Positions 37,631-46,719 are shown, numbered from the stretch's first letter. The stretch: DNA of 64,000 bases from Rhodospirillaceae bacterium (GCA_002728135.1 PBVE01000023.1:1-64000), one strand, 5' to 3'. Notes: generated by a model from the sequence alone, not told the origin. A program made the numbers and translations.

Positions 37631-38086
37631 TTAAATGCTAAAATCTGTGTTGCTATGAGAAGATTTTTTGATTCCATTTTTATATGCTGACTGACAGATC
37701 TCCTCTATAGTTATGGAGTGTAACTTATCCTCAAACTTTAATTCTAAACTTTCCCAAAGTGGGTTAAGAACCGCTAAAGCAATCAATGATTTATTCTCAT
37801 CTTTTTCATCCTCCTCAGATGATTCCAGTGAACGTACTATCCGTGCTATTTCTCCTACAGAAATTCTACGTCTTTCTTTTGCTAACAAATAACCACCTTT
37901 AGGCCCCCTTACACCCTTAAGTATGCCCTCGTGAACAAGCCTCTGCATAACTTGTTCAAGGTATCTGTGAGGAACACCTTGACGTTTTGTTATATCTTTG
38001 CTTGGGACAGGAACAGATCCTCCGTTATATCCGATATCAACAACAGCCTCGAGTGCATATACTAGTTTTTTTGAAACCTTTATCAT
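37631..38086 (-). CDS. Rrf2-family transcriptional regulator lacking the Fe-S cysteines
   Basis: A 151-residue winged-helix regulator: KLVYALEAVVDIGYN at the N-terminus, QGVPHRYLEQVMQRLVHEGILKGVRGPKGGYLLA (the Rrf2 recognition helix and wing), then a short C-terminal dimer region. The three clustered cysteines of IscR/NsrR are absent; the only Cys is in EEICQSA near the C-terminus. Cysteine-free Rrf2 proteins include CymR, which controls cysteine synthesis, and cysK lies directly downstream. It starts five bases after the dut stop, so it is in the coaBC-dut operon. Target unproven. Confidence 0.87.
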   Translation of the reverse strand: MIKVSKKLVYALEAVVDIGYNGGSVPVPSKDITKRQGVPHRYLEQVMQRLVHEGILKGVRGPKGGYLLAKERRRISVGEIARIVRSLESSEEDEKDENKSLIALAVLNPLWESLELKFEDKLHSITIEEICQSAYKNGIKKSSHSNTDFSI

Positions 38087-38091
38087 TTTCT

Positions 38092-38568
38092 TTATTTATC
38101 CTTAATAATTTTAGAACTTACTCCAGTAGAACCGAAACCCATTTCTCCTCTTTCCGTATCTGTTTGTATTTTTGTAGAGGTGAAATCAAGTTGGATATAA
38201 GGTGCGATTATAAGTTGAGCAATACGTTCTCCACGTGATATTTTATAGGGCTTACTACCATGATTAATTAACAATACTCCAATCTCGCCACGATAGTCTG
38301 AGTCAATAGTTCCTGGGCTATTTAGAACCGTTACCCCATGTTTAAGAGCTATCCCTGAGCGAGGTCTAATTTGACCTTCATAACCGTCTGGGATCATTAA
38401 TTTAATACCTGTTGGTATAATTCGTCTTTCTCTAGGCTGGATTATCAGCACATCTTTAATTGCAGCATGCAAATCAGCCCCAGCTGAAGCAGATGATCCA
38501 TAGAATGGGAGTGGAATATCTTCATTTCCAGGAATAGATTCAGTGAGTATTTGGATTTTACTCGCCAT
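38092..38568 (-). CDS. dut: dUTP diphosphatase
   Basis: A 158-residue trimeric dUTPase with all five conserved motifs recognisable: SAGADLHA, RPRSGIALKHGV, GTIDSDYRGEI, RGERIAQLII and GFGSTG at the C-terminus. It removes dUTP and supplies dUMP for thymidylate. It starts seven bases after the coaBC stop, the conserved alphaproteobacterial coaBC-dut pair. Confidence 0.97.
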   Translation of the reverse strand: MASKIQILTESIPGNEDIPLPFYGSSASAGADLHAAIKDVLIIQPRERRIIPTGIKLMIPDGYEGQIRPRSGIALKHGVTVLNSPGTIDSDYRGEIGVLLINHGSKPYKISRGERIAQLIIAPYIQLDFTSTKIQTDTERGEMGFGSTGVSSKIIKDK

Positions 38569-38575
38569 TTTTCAT

Positions 38576-39803
38576 TCATATAACTAGTGTTTGTGAAATC
38601 TTTTTAAGTAGAAGTTGTGCCACTACGTTTTTCGAAGACTTGGGCCATTCCTCATGCTCTAATTCACCAGAACTATTGAGTTCTATGAAGGTAACCTGAT
38701 TATTATCATTACCGAATGTATCTGAATCTAGAGATACATTATTAGCTATTATCCAATCACATCCTTTATCAATAAGTTTTTGTCCTGCGTGTTCGAGAAT
38801 ATTTTCAGTTTCTGCTGCAAAACCTACTAATAGCTTAGGTCTTTTGTCGGGTGATAATTGGGCTAGAGATTTAAGAATATCCGGATTCTCAGTGATCTCA
38901 ATAGTAGTTTTTGATTTATCAAGAATTTTAGAGGATTGCTTTTTAATCTTCTGGTCTTGAATCTTTATTGGGCGCCAATCAGATACAGCTGCACAACAAA
39001 TAGCAAAGTCAACGGGTAGGCTGTGTATACATGCATTTAACATTTCTTCGGCTGTTTTGATATTGATCGTTTCAATGCCTTGTGGGTTAATAAGTGATGT
39101 TGGACCCGAAACCAGTGTAACGTCTGCACCTAATGCGGCTGCTGCAAGTGCTAAAGCATGCCCTTGCTTACCTGAGGAATGGTTAGAAATAAAACGAACG
39201 GGATCTAGGGGCTCTTGTGTTGGCCCACTGGTAATTAGGCCTTTAAATCCATTAAGGGGCTTTTCTTTGTATAAAACAGAGTTAATTTTCAAAACTATCT
39301 CTTGGATGTTTGCCATTCTTCCACTCCCGATTTCTCCACATGCCAGATTACCCTCTTCAGGATCTACAAAATGTATGCTGTCATTTTTAAGAAGATTTAT
39401 ATTTCTTTGAGTTGCAGGGTTGTTCCACATCAGTGTGTTCATAGCTGGGACAACTAGTATGGGTTTATTTGAAGCTAGAAGAGTTGTAGTAGCTAGGTCA
39501 TCTGCTATTCCTGAAGCCATACGAGCTAGAATATCTGCACTAGCAGGTGCAACAACAATTAAGTCTGCTTCACGGCTTAGCCTGATATGATCCATATAGT
39601 TTTTATCTGTATGAGAAAACAGCTCAGAATATACTTTCTCCCCAGATAGTGATGAAAGTGTTAGAGGAGTAATAAATTGGGCTCCTGCACGTGTCAAAAT
39701 ACAACGTACTTGGGCTCCATTAAGGCTCAATTCCCTTATAAGCTCTGCACTCTTATATGCAGCAATTCCACCCGAGACAATTAAAAGAATTTTTTTTTTT
39801 CAT
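38576..39803 (-). CDS. coaBC: CoaBC, with start codon out of frame across an A11 run
   Basis: Bifunctional phosphopantothenoylcysteine decarboxylase / phosphopantothenate-cysteine ligase of coenzyme A synthesis. The CoaC half shows PAMNTLMW and ACGEIGSGRM, the CoaB half SNHSSGKQGHALA. The clean frame only opens near 39730, but upstream DNA in the same frame, from 39790, encodes ILLIVSGGIAAYKSAELIRE, the flavin-binding start of the family. The natural ATG (39803-39801) is followed by 11 A residues that put it one base out of frame; the in-frame codon there is TGA. Ten (or 13) A residues would give a normal ~409-residue protein. Sequence error, transcriptional slippage or mutation are all possible; the enzyme is normally essential. 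Confidence 0.85.
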
Positions 39804-39944
39804 AAGTATTAATATATTTTACATATTTTCCATTAATTATATGTAGATAAACTATGTCTATAATTTTGATGATGCAAGTCTCTATTTATAAAGAGATTAT
39901 TATTGATAGAATTTACATTTTATAATTATACATTTAAAGTTTAT

Positions 39945-41489
39945 TTATATTAAAAACAGTTCCAGAAAAATTAATGTTAAAAGAAGCAAAACAACTATTA
40001 TAAGTAGAAAATTCAAGGTAGAAACTTTAGATAAGAAGGAGAAAAATGTCCTTCTTGTGTGGGATTCAGGATAAAATCTTTGCTCCAAGTTTTGTAAAAC
40101 AGATTCAGCTTTGTTAACCATTTGTGGAAATTTCTTGGCAGCCGAAATCAAGGCTAAAGAGGTGTCTATAGCCTGTGGTGCCAAACCCATATTTTTATTT
40201 ACCCATTCTTCTATCAGTGGATGAGCTAACTCCCACATATTTTCATCTGGATTTAGTTGTCTACATATTCCTTCTGCCATCAAGAGGCTTTTTTGCAGGA
40301 GTAATAATTGTGGTTGAGTTTCCATTTGAAAATTCTGAGTTACTTCAAATAATTGTCCTAAAAGGCGTGCTATAGAAATTTCTTTTAGTGGTTGTCTCAT
40401 TACTGGTTCGCCAATGGCACGAATAGATTGTGTAAAGTGCGTTATTGACTGATTTCTTGGAACATAACCTGCTTCAAAATGGATTTCTGCAACCTTTTCG
40501 TAATCACCTGAGAGGAATCCAAGCAACATTTGAGCGAGATAACGTCTAGTATTTCTATCAAGACGTCCCATAATGCCAAAATCAAGAGCTATAACTTTTC
40601 CATCAGAGCTTACAAGTAAATTACCCGGATGTAGATCCGCATGAAAAAAACCATCAAAAAACACTTGGCGAAAAAAAGCGTTAGCAGCGTATTCAATTAT
40701 TTGGGATGTATTTTGTCCTGAAAGTTTAATAGCTTCTATATCATCAATACGTATTCCATTTATCCTCTCCGTTGTTAATACTCTTTTATTAGTATGAGAC
40801 CAATAAACATTGGGTACGAGGAAGCCATCTGAAAGTTTCATATTTTCTGCAAGTTCAGACGCTGCCGCAGCTTCTAGCCTAAGATCCATTTCTCCTCGGA
40901 CAGAGTTTGCCAGGGTTTGCACAATTTCAACTGGCTTAAGGCGACGTGTGCTTGGAATGGTACGTTCAGCAAGCTTTGCAAGCCATAAAAATAATGATAA
41001 ATCTCTCTCGAAAGCCGCTTCAATATTTGGTCTTAGAACTTTTACTGCTACCTTTTCCCCATTCAAAGTAACAGCACAATGAACTTGGGCTATAGATGCT
41101 GCGGCAATTGGTTTGTTCTCAAAACTAGAGAAAAGCTGTTCTATTGGTTTGCCTAGTTCAGCCTCAATAGTTTTACGAGCTTCGTCAGATGAAAAAGGGG
41201 GTAGGCGATCTTGTAGTGTAGAAAGATCATTAGCGACATCTTTTCCAATTAGGTCCGGTCGTGTTGCAATGGCTTGCCCAAATTTTATAAAACTTGGTCC
41301 AAGAGTCTGAAGTGCTTGGGCAAGTCTTTGTCCACGTCTTTTTTCACTTAAGGGTTTTTTCCCAATACTTGCAATAATTACAATAATAGGAACTAGATGT
41401 GCTTCTTTGAGCAAAAATAAGGCATCAAAACGTGCTAATACCCAAGCAATTCGAAATATTCTTTGTATATGATATAGGGAAGAAAACAT
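39945..41489 (-). CDS. ubiB: ubiquinone biosynthesis protein UbiB
   Basis: A 514-residue atypical kinase-like (ABC1/ADCK) protein required for ubiquinone synthesis. The family-specific KFGQ motif is KFGQAIATRPD, the Ala-rich loop is PIAAASIAQVH, and FHADLHPGNLL and ALDFGIMG are the catalytic/metal loops. Two C-terminal membrane helices lie at about 470-514. It is 14 bases downstream of ubiE. A 141-bp A+T-rich gap separates it from coaBC. Confidence 0.96.
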   Translation of the reverse strand: MFSSLYHIQRIFRIAWVLARFDALFLLKEAHLVPIIVIIASIGKKPLSEKRRGQRLAQALQTLGPSFIKFGQAIATRPDLIGKDVANDLSTLQDRLPPFSSDEARKTIEAELGKPIEQLFSSFENKPIAAASIAQVHCAVTLNGEKVAVKVLRPNIEAAFERDLSLFLWLAKLAERTIPSTRRLKPVEIVQTLANSVRGEMDLRLEAAAASELAENMKLSDGFLVPNVYWSHTNKRVLTTERINGIRIDDIEAIKLSGQNTSQIIEYAANAFFRQVFFDGFFHADLHPGNLLVSSDGKVIALDFGIMGRLDRNTRRYLAQMLLGFLSGDYEKVAEIHFEAGYVPRNQSITHFTQSIRAIGEPVMRQPLKEISIARLLGQLFEVTQNFQMETQPQLLLLQKSLLMAEGICRQLNPDENMWELAHPLIEEWVNKNMGLAPQAIDTSLALISAAKKFPQMVNKAESVLQNLEQRFYPESHTRRTFFSFLSKVSTLNFLLIIVVLLLLTLIFLELFLI

Positions 41490-41503
41490 GATTTATATAC
41501 AGT

Positions 41504-42280
41504 TTATGTTCGCCAACCAGAATGTAAGGCAGCAATACCTCCACTCATTGGTTTCCATTTAACGCCTCCAAAACCAGCTTTGCTAATCATCTCTGCAAAA
41601 GATTCTGGTTGAGGAAATCGGCGAATACTTTCTACTAAATATTGATAAGATTCTCTATCTCGAGCAATTGCTTCGCCTATTATTGGGATTAGAGCAAACG
41701 AGTAAAACTCATATAGTTTTTCAATCAAAGGTGAGGGTGATGGAGAGAATTCAAGGCATACAAAGCGACCACCGGGTTTAAGCACTCGTGCAGCCTCAGC
41801 TAGTGCTTGATTTTTATCAGTTATGTTTCTTATTCCAAAAGCTATTGTGCAAGCATCCACACTATTATTTGAAAGAGGTATGTGCTCAGCATCTCCCACA
41901 ATATGACTGATACCATGTAAAATGCCTTTATCTATAGATTTATTTTGCCCTGCTTTAATCATTTGTTCACTCAGATCACAAATTATTGCTTGACCGTTTT
42001 GGCTACCACCTATGCGCTCGAAGAATAATAAAGCAATATCCCCTGTTCCACCTGCTAGATCAAGCAACCGCATCCCTTGGTAAGGTCTAAGTTGGTCTAT
42101 CATTCGATTTTTCCAGATACGGTGAACACCTATGCTCATTATGTCATTCATTAAATCGTATTTGTTGGATACTTTATCAAATATATCTTTTACTAAGGCT
42201 GGTTTAGCTTCAGCAGATACATTTTGATATCCAAAGTCGACTTCTATAGTTTCTTTATTATTATTTATTTTTTTATTCAT
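41504..42280 (-). CDS. ubiE: ubiquinone/menaquinone methyltransferase UbiE
   Basis: A 258-residue SAM-dependent C-methyltransferase. Signatures are VSNKYDLMNDIMSIGVHRIWK (start of the family profile), motif I LLDLAGGTGDIA and CLEFSPSPSP. The start at 42280 (MNKKINNN) gives typical length; a 42328 ATG would overlap the divergent mutM start. It heads the ubiE-ubiB unit. The 46 bp to mutM must hold both promoters. Confidence 0.94.
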   Translation of the reverse strand: MNKKINNNKETIEVDFGYQNVSAEAKPALVKDIFDKVSNKYDLMNDIMSIGVHRIWKNRMIDQLRPYQGMRLLDLAGGTGDIALLFFERIGGSQNGQAIICDLSEQMIKAGQNKSIDKGILHGISHIVGDAEHIPLSNNSVDACTIAFGIRNITDKNQALAEAARVLKPGGRFVCLEFSPSPSPLIEKLYEFYSFALIPIIGEAIARDRESYQYLVESIRRFPQPESFAEMISKAGFGGVKWKPMSGGIAALHSGWRT

Positions 42281-42326
42281 ATTTCTAGAATAGCCTAGCA
42301 CCAACGTAGGCGCTACCTTATCAATC

Positions 42327-43151
42327 ATGCCAGAGTTACCAGAAGTAGAAACAGTTAGGATAGGTATAGAGAATCGGGTTGGTAGTAGGCGTATTGTTGG
42401 GGTAAATGTCCTTAGATACGACCTAAGATTACCAATACCAAGAAATCTGTCTAATATTATTTTAGATTGTAAGATTACTAGTTTTTCTAGAAGAGGAAAA
42501 TATCTTTTATTGTATCTGGATAGTGATTATGTTTTACTCTTTCATCTTGGTATGAGCGGACGAATAACAGTAAAAACAGGTGCTCCAATAGCCCTTTATA
42601 AGCATGATCATCTTGTTGTGAATTTTGAAGATAATGTTACGCTAGTTTATAATGATGCAAGGCGGTTCGGACTAATTGATGTTTTTCCAAGAAAATCCTT
42701 AGATTCTCATCGCTTGCTAAGATTTATGGGTCCTGAACCACTATCTAAGGCTTTTGATTCGAGTTTATTAGCTTCAAGACTTAAAAATAGAAAAACTAAT
42801 ATTAAATCTGCACTGATGGATCAGAAGATAGTTGCTGGGATAGGTAATATTTACGCTTGTGAGGCTCTATTTCATGCTCGTATAAGTCCAAAAAGACGGG
42901 CAGAAAATGTTCAGGGTGAACGAGCTAAGCGGTTGACTATAGCATTAAAATTAGTTTTGGAAAAAGCGATTGAATCTGGAGGTTCATCTCTCAGAGATTA
43001 TGTTAATCCTTCTGGGCAACTTGGGTATTTTCAACATAATTTCTCAGTATATGGTAGGGAGGGTTATGAATGTTTTGAATGTGGTAAAATAATCAAGAAA
43101 ATCATCCAAAGTGGGCGTTCAACATTTTATTGTCCTTTTCAACAGCGCTAG
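42327..43151 (+). CDS. mutM: formamidopyrimidine-DNA glycosylase (Fpg), zinc finger with only three cysteines
   Basis: A 274-residue base-excision repair enzyme for 8-oxoguanine. PELPEVETVR with the catalytic Pro1/Glu2, the lysine region and the helix-two-turn-helix are present. The C-terminal zinc finger should read C-X2-C-X16-C-X2-C, but here it is CFEC...YCPFQQR: the fourth cysteine is Gln (codon CAA). The rest is intact and the stop is at the normal place. It may be a sequence error, or a zinc-poor finger such as those known in some Nei/Fpg relatives. Confidence 0.95.
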   Translation: MPELPEVETVRIGIENRVGSRRIVGVNVLRYDLRLPIPRNLSNIILDCKITSFSRRGKYLLLYLDSDYVLLFHLGMSGRITVKTGAPIALYKHDHLVVNFEDNVTLVYNDARRFGLIDVFPRKSLDSHRLLRFMGPEPLSKAFDSSLLASRLKNRKTNIKSALMDQKIVAGIGNIYACEALFHARISPKRRAENVQGERAKRLTIALKLVLEKAIESGGSSLRDYVNPSGQLGYFQHNFSVYGREGYECFECGKIIKKIIQSGRSTFYCPFQQR

Positions 43152-43275
43152 ATTGCTTGTCAAATAAATTAAGCCTTGATTTATTTTTCAGGACATTTTC
43201 TTTTTCTAGGGATTAGAATTGGAAAAGTTGAGTTTAAAATTAGGCATATAAATTAATAAATTAGGAGCATTGGAG

Positions 43276-44049
43276 ATGAATTATAAAAATATTAAAGCGG
43301 AAAAAAAGGATATGGTTGGTGTCATTACATTAAATAGACCCGATGTACTAAATGCTCTTAGTTCAGCTCTAATAGGGGAATTAGGTGAGGCACTTACAAA
43401 TTTTGAGTCTGACCAAGAAATTGGAGTAATTGTCATTTTAGGCGGTGAAAAAGCATTTGCCGCAGGTGCAGATATTAAGGAGATGCTAGAAAAGGATTAT
43501 TTTGAAGCCTCTACTGGAGATTTTTTAGGCAATTGGGGTGCGATTACAAAGTGTAAGAAGCCAACTATTGCAGCAGTATCGGGTTATGCATTAGGTGGAG
43601 GGTGTGAGTTAGCCATGCAATGCGACATAATTATTGCAACAGAAGATGCAAAATTTGGTCAACCAGAAATTAACATTGGTGTTATTCCAGGGGCAGGTGG
43701 AACTCAGAGATTAACCAGAGCAATTGGTAAATATAAGTCTATGGAAATGATTCTTACAGGAAGAATGATGAACGCGCATGATGCAGAAACTGCTGGGTTG
43801 GTAACTAGGGTGGTTAAAAAATCTGCATTAATTGATGAAGCTATGGATGTAGCTAACAAAATCTCTAAAATGCCAAGAGCAGCTGTAATTGCTGCAAAAT
43901 CTTCAGTTAATAGGTCTTTTGAAACGACACTTGCCGAGGGTATATTATTCGAAAAAACTTCATTCTATTCTTTGTTTGCAACTGAAGATCAAACGGAGGG
44001 CATGCGTGCATTTGCAGAAAAGCGTGAACCAAAATTTCGTAACAGGTAG
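43276..44049 (+). CDS. enoyl-CoA hydratase (crotonase family)
   Basis: A 257-residue crotonase-fold enzyme. The oxyanion-hole motif AFAAGADIKEM, GGGCELAMQCD and GQPEINIGVIPGAGGTQRL hold the two catalytic glutamates of the mitochondrial-type enoyl-CoA hydratase. It hydrates trans-2-enoyl-CoA in fatty-acid oxidation. ATG at 43276 follows TTGGAG, which is the ribosome binding site. Other crotonase activities are possible but both glutamates favour hydratase. Confidence 0.92.
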   Translation: MNYKNIKAEKKDMVGVITLNRPDVLNALSSALIGELGEALTNFESDQEIGVIVILGGEKAFAAGADIKEMLEKDYFEASTGDFLGNWGAITKCKKPTIAAVSGYALGGGCELAMQCDIIIATEDAKFGQPEINIGVIPGAGGTQRLTRAIGKYKSMEMILTGRMMNAHDAETAGLVTRVVKKSALIDEAMDVANKISKMPRAAVIAAKSSVNRSFETTLAEGILFEKTSFYSLFATEDQTEGMRAFAEKREPKFRNR

Positions 44050-44081
44050 AGAATATAATATATTAATCTTATTATGATTGG

Positions 44082-44110
44082 TTGACGGCTGCCGTTAGCG
44101 GTTATATAAC
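44082..44110 (+). promoter_or_regulatory. rpsT promoter overlapping a 12-bp palindrome
   Basis: TTGACG (44082-44087), 17 bases, TATAAC (44105-44110). A perfect palindrome GGTTATATAACC spans 44100-44111 and covers the -10, a possible operator site. The rpsT ATG is about 39 bases downstream. Confidence 0.65.
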
Positions 44111-44148
44111 CCCCCATCCTTTATTTTTTTAGGTAGGAATAAATAATA

Positions 44149-44412
44149 ATGGCGCATACCCGTCAGGCAAAAAAACGCATTCGCCAAGATGCAAGTCGTA
44201 CCGAAGTTAACCGTACGCGAGTTAGCAGGATAAGAACCTATACAAGAAAGGTTGAAGAGGCTTTATCCGCAGGAGATCAAGATGCGGCTCTTAAAGCTTT
44301 CAGAGAAATGCAACCTGAGCTTCATAAAGGAGCAAGCAAGGGTGTTTTTCACAAAAATACTGTGGCAAGAAAGCTTTCAAGAATTAGCAAAAAAATCAAA
44401 ACATTAGGTTAA
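44149..44412 (+). CDS. rpsT: 30S ribosomal protein S20
   Basis: An 87-residue basic protein with [20 protein letters not shown] at the N-terminus and the S20 C-terminal basic region ([20 protein letters not shown]). Standard length. rpsT upstream of dnaA is a common alphaproteobacterial neighbourhood, though here a gap and a rhodanese gene intervene. Confidence 0.98.
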   Translation: MAHTRQAKKRIRQDASRTEVNRTRVSRIRTYTRKVEEALSAGDQDAALKAFREMQPELHKGASKGVFHKNTVARKLSRISKKIKTLG

Positions 44413-44851
44413 GACTAAAAATAGTTACATTTTTTACTAATTCTTAATAAATTATTTAATCCAATTAAACTAGAATTTACTTTTTTTGCAGCTTCCAGAT
44501 CAAGTAGGTTGCACAAAATGAGAGCTTTTGGCATCAACTCCTATAACTTCTGGCGATTATTTGAATAATTCTTCATCTTTATATAAAAAAAAAGCAAAGA
44601 ATCTGTGAGTTCCTATTTCGGACTGGTTGCTTGTCTGATATTGGACGATTACACTAAGCAGCTTCAGGTGAATATTTTTTGTAATTGTTTTCTAATACTC
44701 TGTTAAGTCACAATATAAAATTATAAAACTAATAAGGGAAAAATTTATTATATACCAATTTAATTTATCCAAATTAGAAAATTTAGCTGGGTGAATTTAT
44801 AAACTTCAGGTTAGATTAAGAACAAAAACCTTAGAAAGATGCAGATACAAG
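44413..44851. other. 439-bp gap between rpsT and the rhodanese-dnaA unit
   Basis: No open reading frame longer than a few dozen codons, tRNA-like cloverleaf or clear terminator is seen. The sequence is A+T-rich, with one DnaA-box-like 9-mer TTATCCAAA (44765-44773; one mismatch to TTATCCACA). In some alphaproteobacteria the origin lies near dnaA, so an origin cannot be excluded, but a single box is not evidence for one. Promoters for the dnaA unit should lie here; none is clear. Confidence 0.4.
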
Positions 44852-45319
44852 ATGAATCTTGATATTATACGTGAAAATGCTACTAAGCGGTTAAATCATG
44901 GCAGTATTTATGCTGGTGAAGTTACACCATTGGAGGCATGGGAGTTATTAACGTATGATAGTGCTGCAGTTTTAGTTGATGTTCGTACTCACCCCGAGTG
45001 GATGTTTGTGGGGTTACCTGATTTAAGGAGTTTAGGTAAAGATCTAATCAGAATTTCTTGGCAGATTTTTCCTGAAATGCAAGTTAATGATTCATTTGTA
45101 GCTAATGTTGTAGAATCTGTATCTAATTTAGATACATCAATTATGTTTATATGTCGAAGTGGTGCAAGATCTCAAGCCGCAGCTGAATTATGTGCAAAGT
45201 CTGGCTTTACAAAAGCTTTCAATGTAATTGACGGTTTTGAAGGGGGTCAGAATGCAAGTGGACATCGTGGGTTGACAGCAGGATGGAAGAAATCAGATCT
45301 TCCGTGGGTACAGTCATGA
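44852..45319 (+). CDS. rhodanese-like domain protein, coupled to dnaA
   Basis: A 155-residue single rhodanese domain: VLVDVRTHPEWMFVG, then active-site loop CRSGARSQAA with its catalytic cysteine, and FNVIDGFEGGQN. It can carry persulfide sulfur; substrate unknown. The stop TGA (45317-45319) overlaps the preferred dnaA ATG (45316) in an ATGA, so this gene is translationally linked to the replication initiator. The cysteine active loop is intact, so the protein is probably active. Confidence 0.88.
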   Translation: MNLDIIRENATKRLNHGSIYAGEVTPLEAWELLTYDSAAVLVDVRTHPEWMFVGLPDLRSLGKDLIRISWQIFPEMQVNDSFVANVVESVSNLDTSIMFICRSGARSQAAAELCAKSGFTKAFNVIDGFEGGQNASGHRGLTAGWKKSDLPWVQS

Positions 45320-46719
45320 CTGAAGATAAAAACAGATCAGAGTCGTTGCCAATGGAGCACAGGTGGGCAAGGGTGCGACACAGGCTAGAACAGGAACTTG
45401 GTTCAGCAGCATTCCAAAGTTGGTTGAGGCCAGTTCAATTTGGGTCAATACAAGACGGAGAATTATTACTTGTTGCACCCACGCGTTTTCTAAGAGATTG
45501 GGTTGATTCTAGATATGGCGAGCTAATAGTATCATTCTGGAAAGACGAGGATTCTTCAGTAAATAAGCTTGAAATTCAAGTTCGTCGTCAAAAAATTGAT
45601 GACCATAAAGAAAATAGAGTATCAAAAATAAATAAGTCTGAAAAACCAAATGAACGTTTGTCCTTGCATGTTATGGATACAGAGGATAGTGCACTTGGTT
45701 CCCCACTTAGCCCGAAGTTTAAATTTAACAATTTTGTGATAGGTAAACCAAATGAATTTGCACATGCTGCAGCACGTCGAGTAGCTGAATCTGATAAGGT
45801 GCCATTCAATCCACTGTATCTATATGGTGGAGTGGGGTTAGGAAAAACCCATCTCATGCATGCAATAGCTTGGCATATAAAAGAAAGAGATCCGACAAGG
45901 CGTGTAATTTATCTATCTGCTGAAAAATTCATGTATCAGTTTATTCGGGCATTACGATTTAAAGATACAATGGCCTTCAAAGAACAATTTCGCTCTGCAG
46001 ATGTCCTACTAATAGATGATGTTCAATTTATTTGTGGAAAAGAAAGTACACAGGAAGAGTTCTTTCATACATTTAACGCTTTAGTTGATCATGATAGGCA
46101 GGTCGTAATTTCTGGTGATCGATCCCCATCAGATCTTGATGCTATGGAAGAGCGTTTGAGATCTAGACTTGGATGGGGCCTTGTCGCAGATATTCATGCA
46201 ACAACTTATGAGCTTAGGCTTGGAATATTACAGACAAAAGCTGAGGCAATGGGTGCTACAGGCATTTCTAGAGAAGTTCTTGAATTTCTGGCCTATAAAA
46301 TTACTTCTAACGTCAGAGAGTTAGAAATGGCACTAAACCGTGTAGCTGCTCATGCAACCCTTGTTGGTCGTGCTATCTCCTTAGAAATGACCCAAGAAGT
46401 CCTGAGGGATGTTCTGAGAGCAAATGATCGGAGGGTTACTATTGAGGAAATCCAAAAACGTGTTGCTGAGCATTACAATATAAAACTTTCTGAGATGTCA
46501 TCCGAGCGAAGAGCCCGTGCTGTTGCTAGGCCACGTCAAGTTGCAATGTTTTTGTCAAAACAGTTAACTCAAAGATCACTTCCTGAAATTGGTCGTAAAT
46601 TTGGTGGTAGGGATCATACTACCGTGATGCATGCAGTAAGAAAAATTGAACAATTAAAGGAATCTGATATTGGTATAGCAGAAGATCTAGACTTACTTAA
46701 ACGTAACCTAGAAGCATAA
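45316..46719 (+). CDS. dnaA: chromosomal replication initiator DnaA
   Basis: A 467-residue AAA+ protein: domain I (WARVRHRLEQELGSAAFQSWLRP), linker, Walker A GGVGLGKTHL, Walker B VLLIDDVQFI, and the domain IV DNA-binding signature GRDHTTVMHAVRKIE. It opens the origin for replication. Start at 45316 (ATGA with the rhodanese stop) is preferred; an in-frame ATG at 45283 inside that gene would add 11 residues. dnaN follows after 176 A+T-rich bp. Confidence 0.96.
   Translation: MTEDKNRSESLPMEHRWARVRHRLEQELGSAAFQSWLRPVQFGSIQDGELLLVAPTRFLRDWVDSRYGELIVSFWKDEDSSVNKLEIQVRRQKIDDHKENRVSKINKSEKPNERLSLHVMDTEDSALGSPLSPKFKFNNFVIGKPNEFAHAAARRVAESDKVPFNPLYLYGGVGLGKTHLMHAIAWHIKERDPTRRVIYLSAEKFMYQFIRALRFKDTMAFKEQFRSADVLLIDDVQFICGKESTQEEFFHTFNALVDHDRQVVISGDRSPSDLDAMEERLRSRLGWGLVADIHATTYELRLGILQTKAEAMGATGISREVLEFLAYKITSNVRELEMALNRVAAHATLVGRAISLEMTQEVLRDVLRANDRRVTIEEIQKRVAEHYNIKLSEMSSERRARAVARPRQVAMFLSKQLTQRSLPEIGRKFGGRDHTTVMHAVRKIEQLKESDIGIAEDLDLLKRNLEA

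Noticed and set aside
43156-43195. A+T hairpin after mutM as a terminator
   Set aside because: The AAATAAAT/ATTTATTT stem contains no G-C pair, so it is unlikely to terminate transcription.
44453-44480. TTAA-spaced motifs resembling CtrA sites upstream of dnaA
   Set aside because: Spacings are 5 or 8 bases, not 7, and such motifs are expected by chance in A+T-rich DNA.
44518-44568. Short frame MRAFGINSYNFWRLFE in the rpsT-rhodanese gap
   Set aside because: Only 16 codons, no convincing ribosome binding site and no recognisable homology; chance frame.
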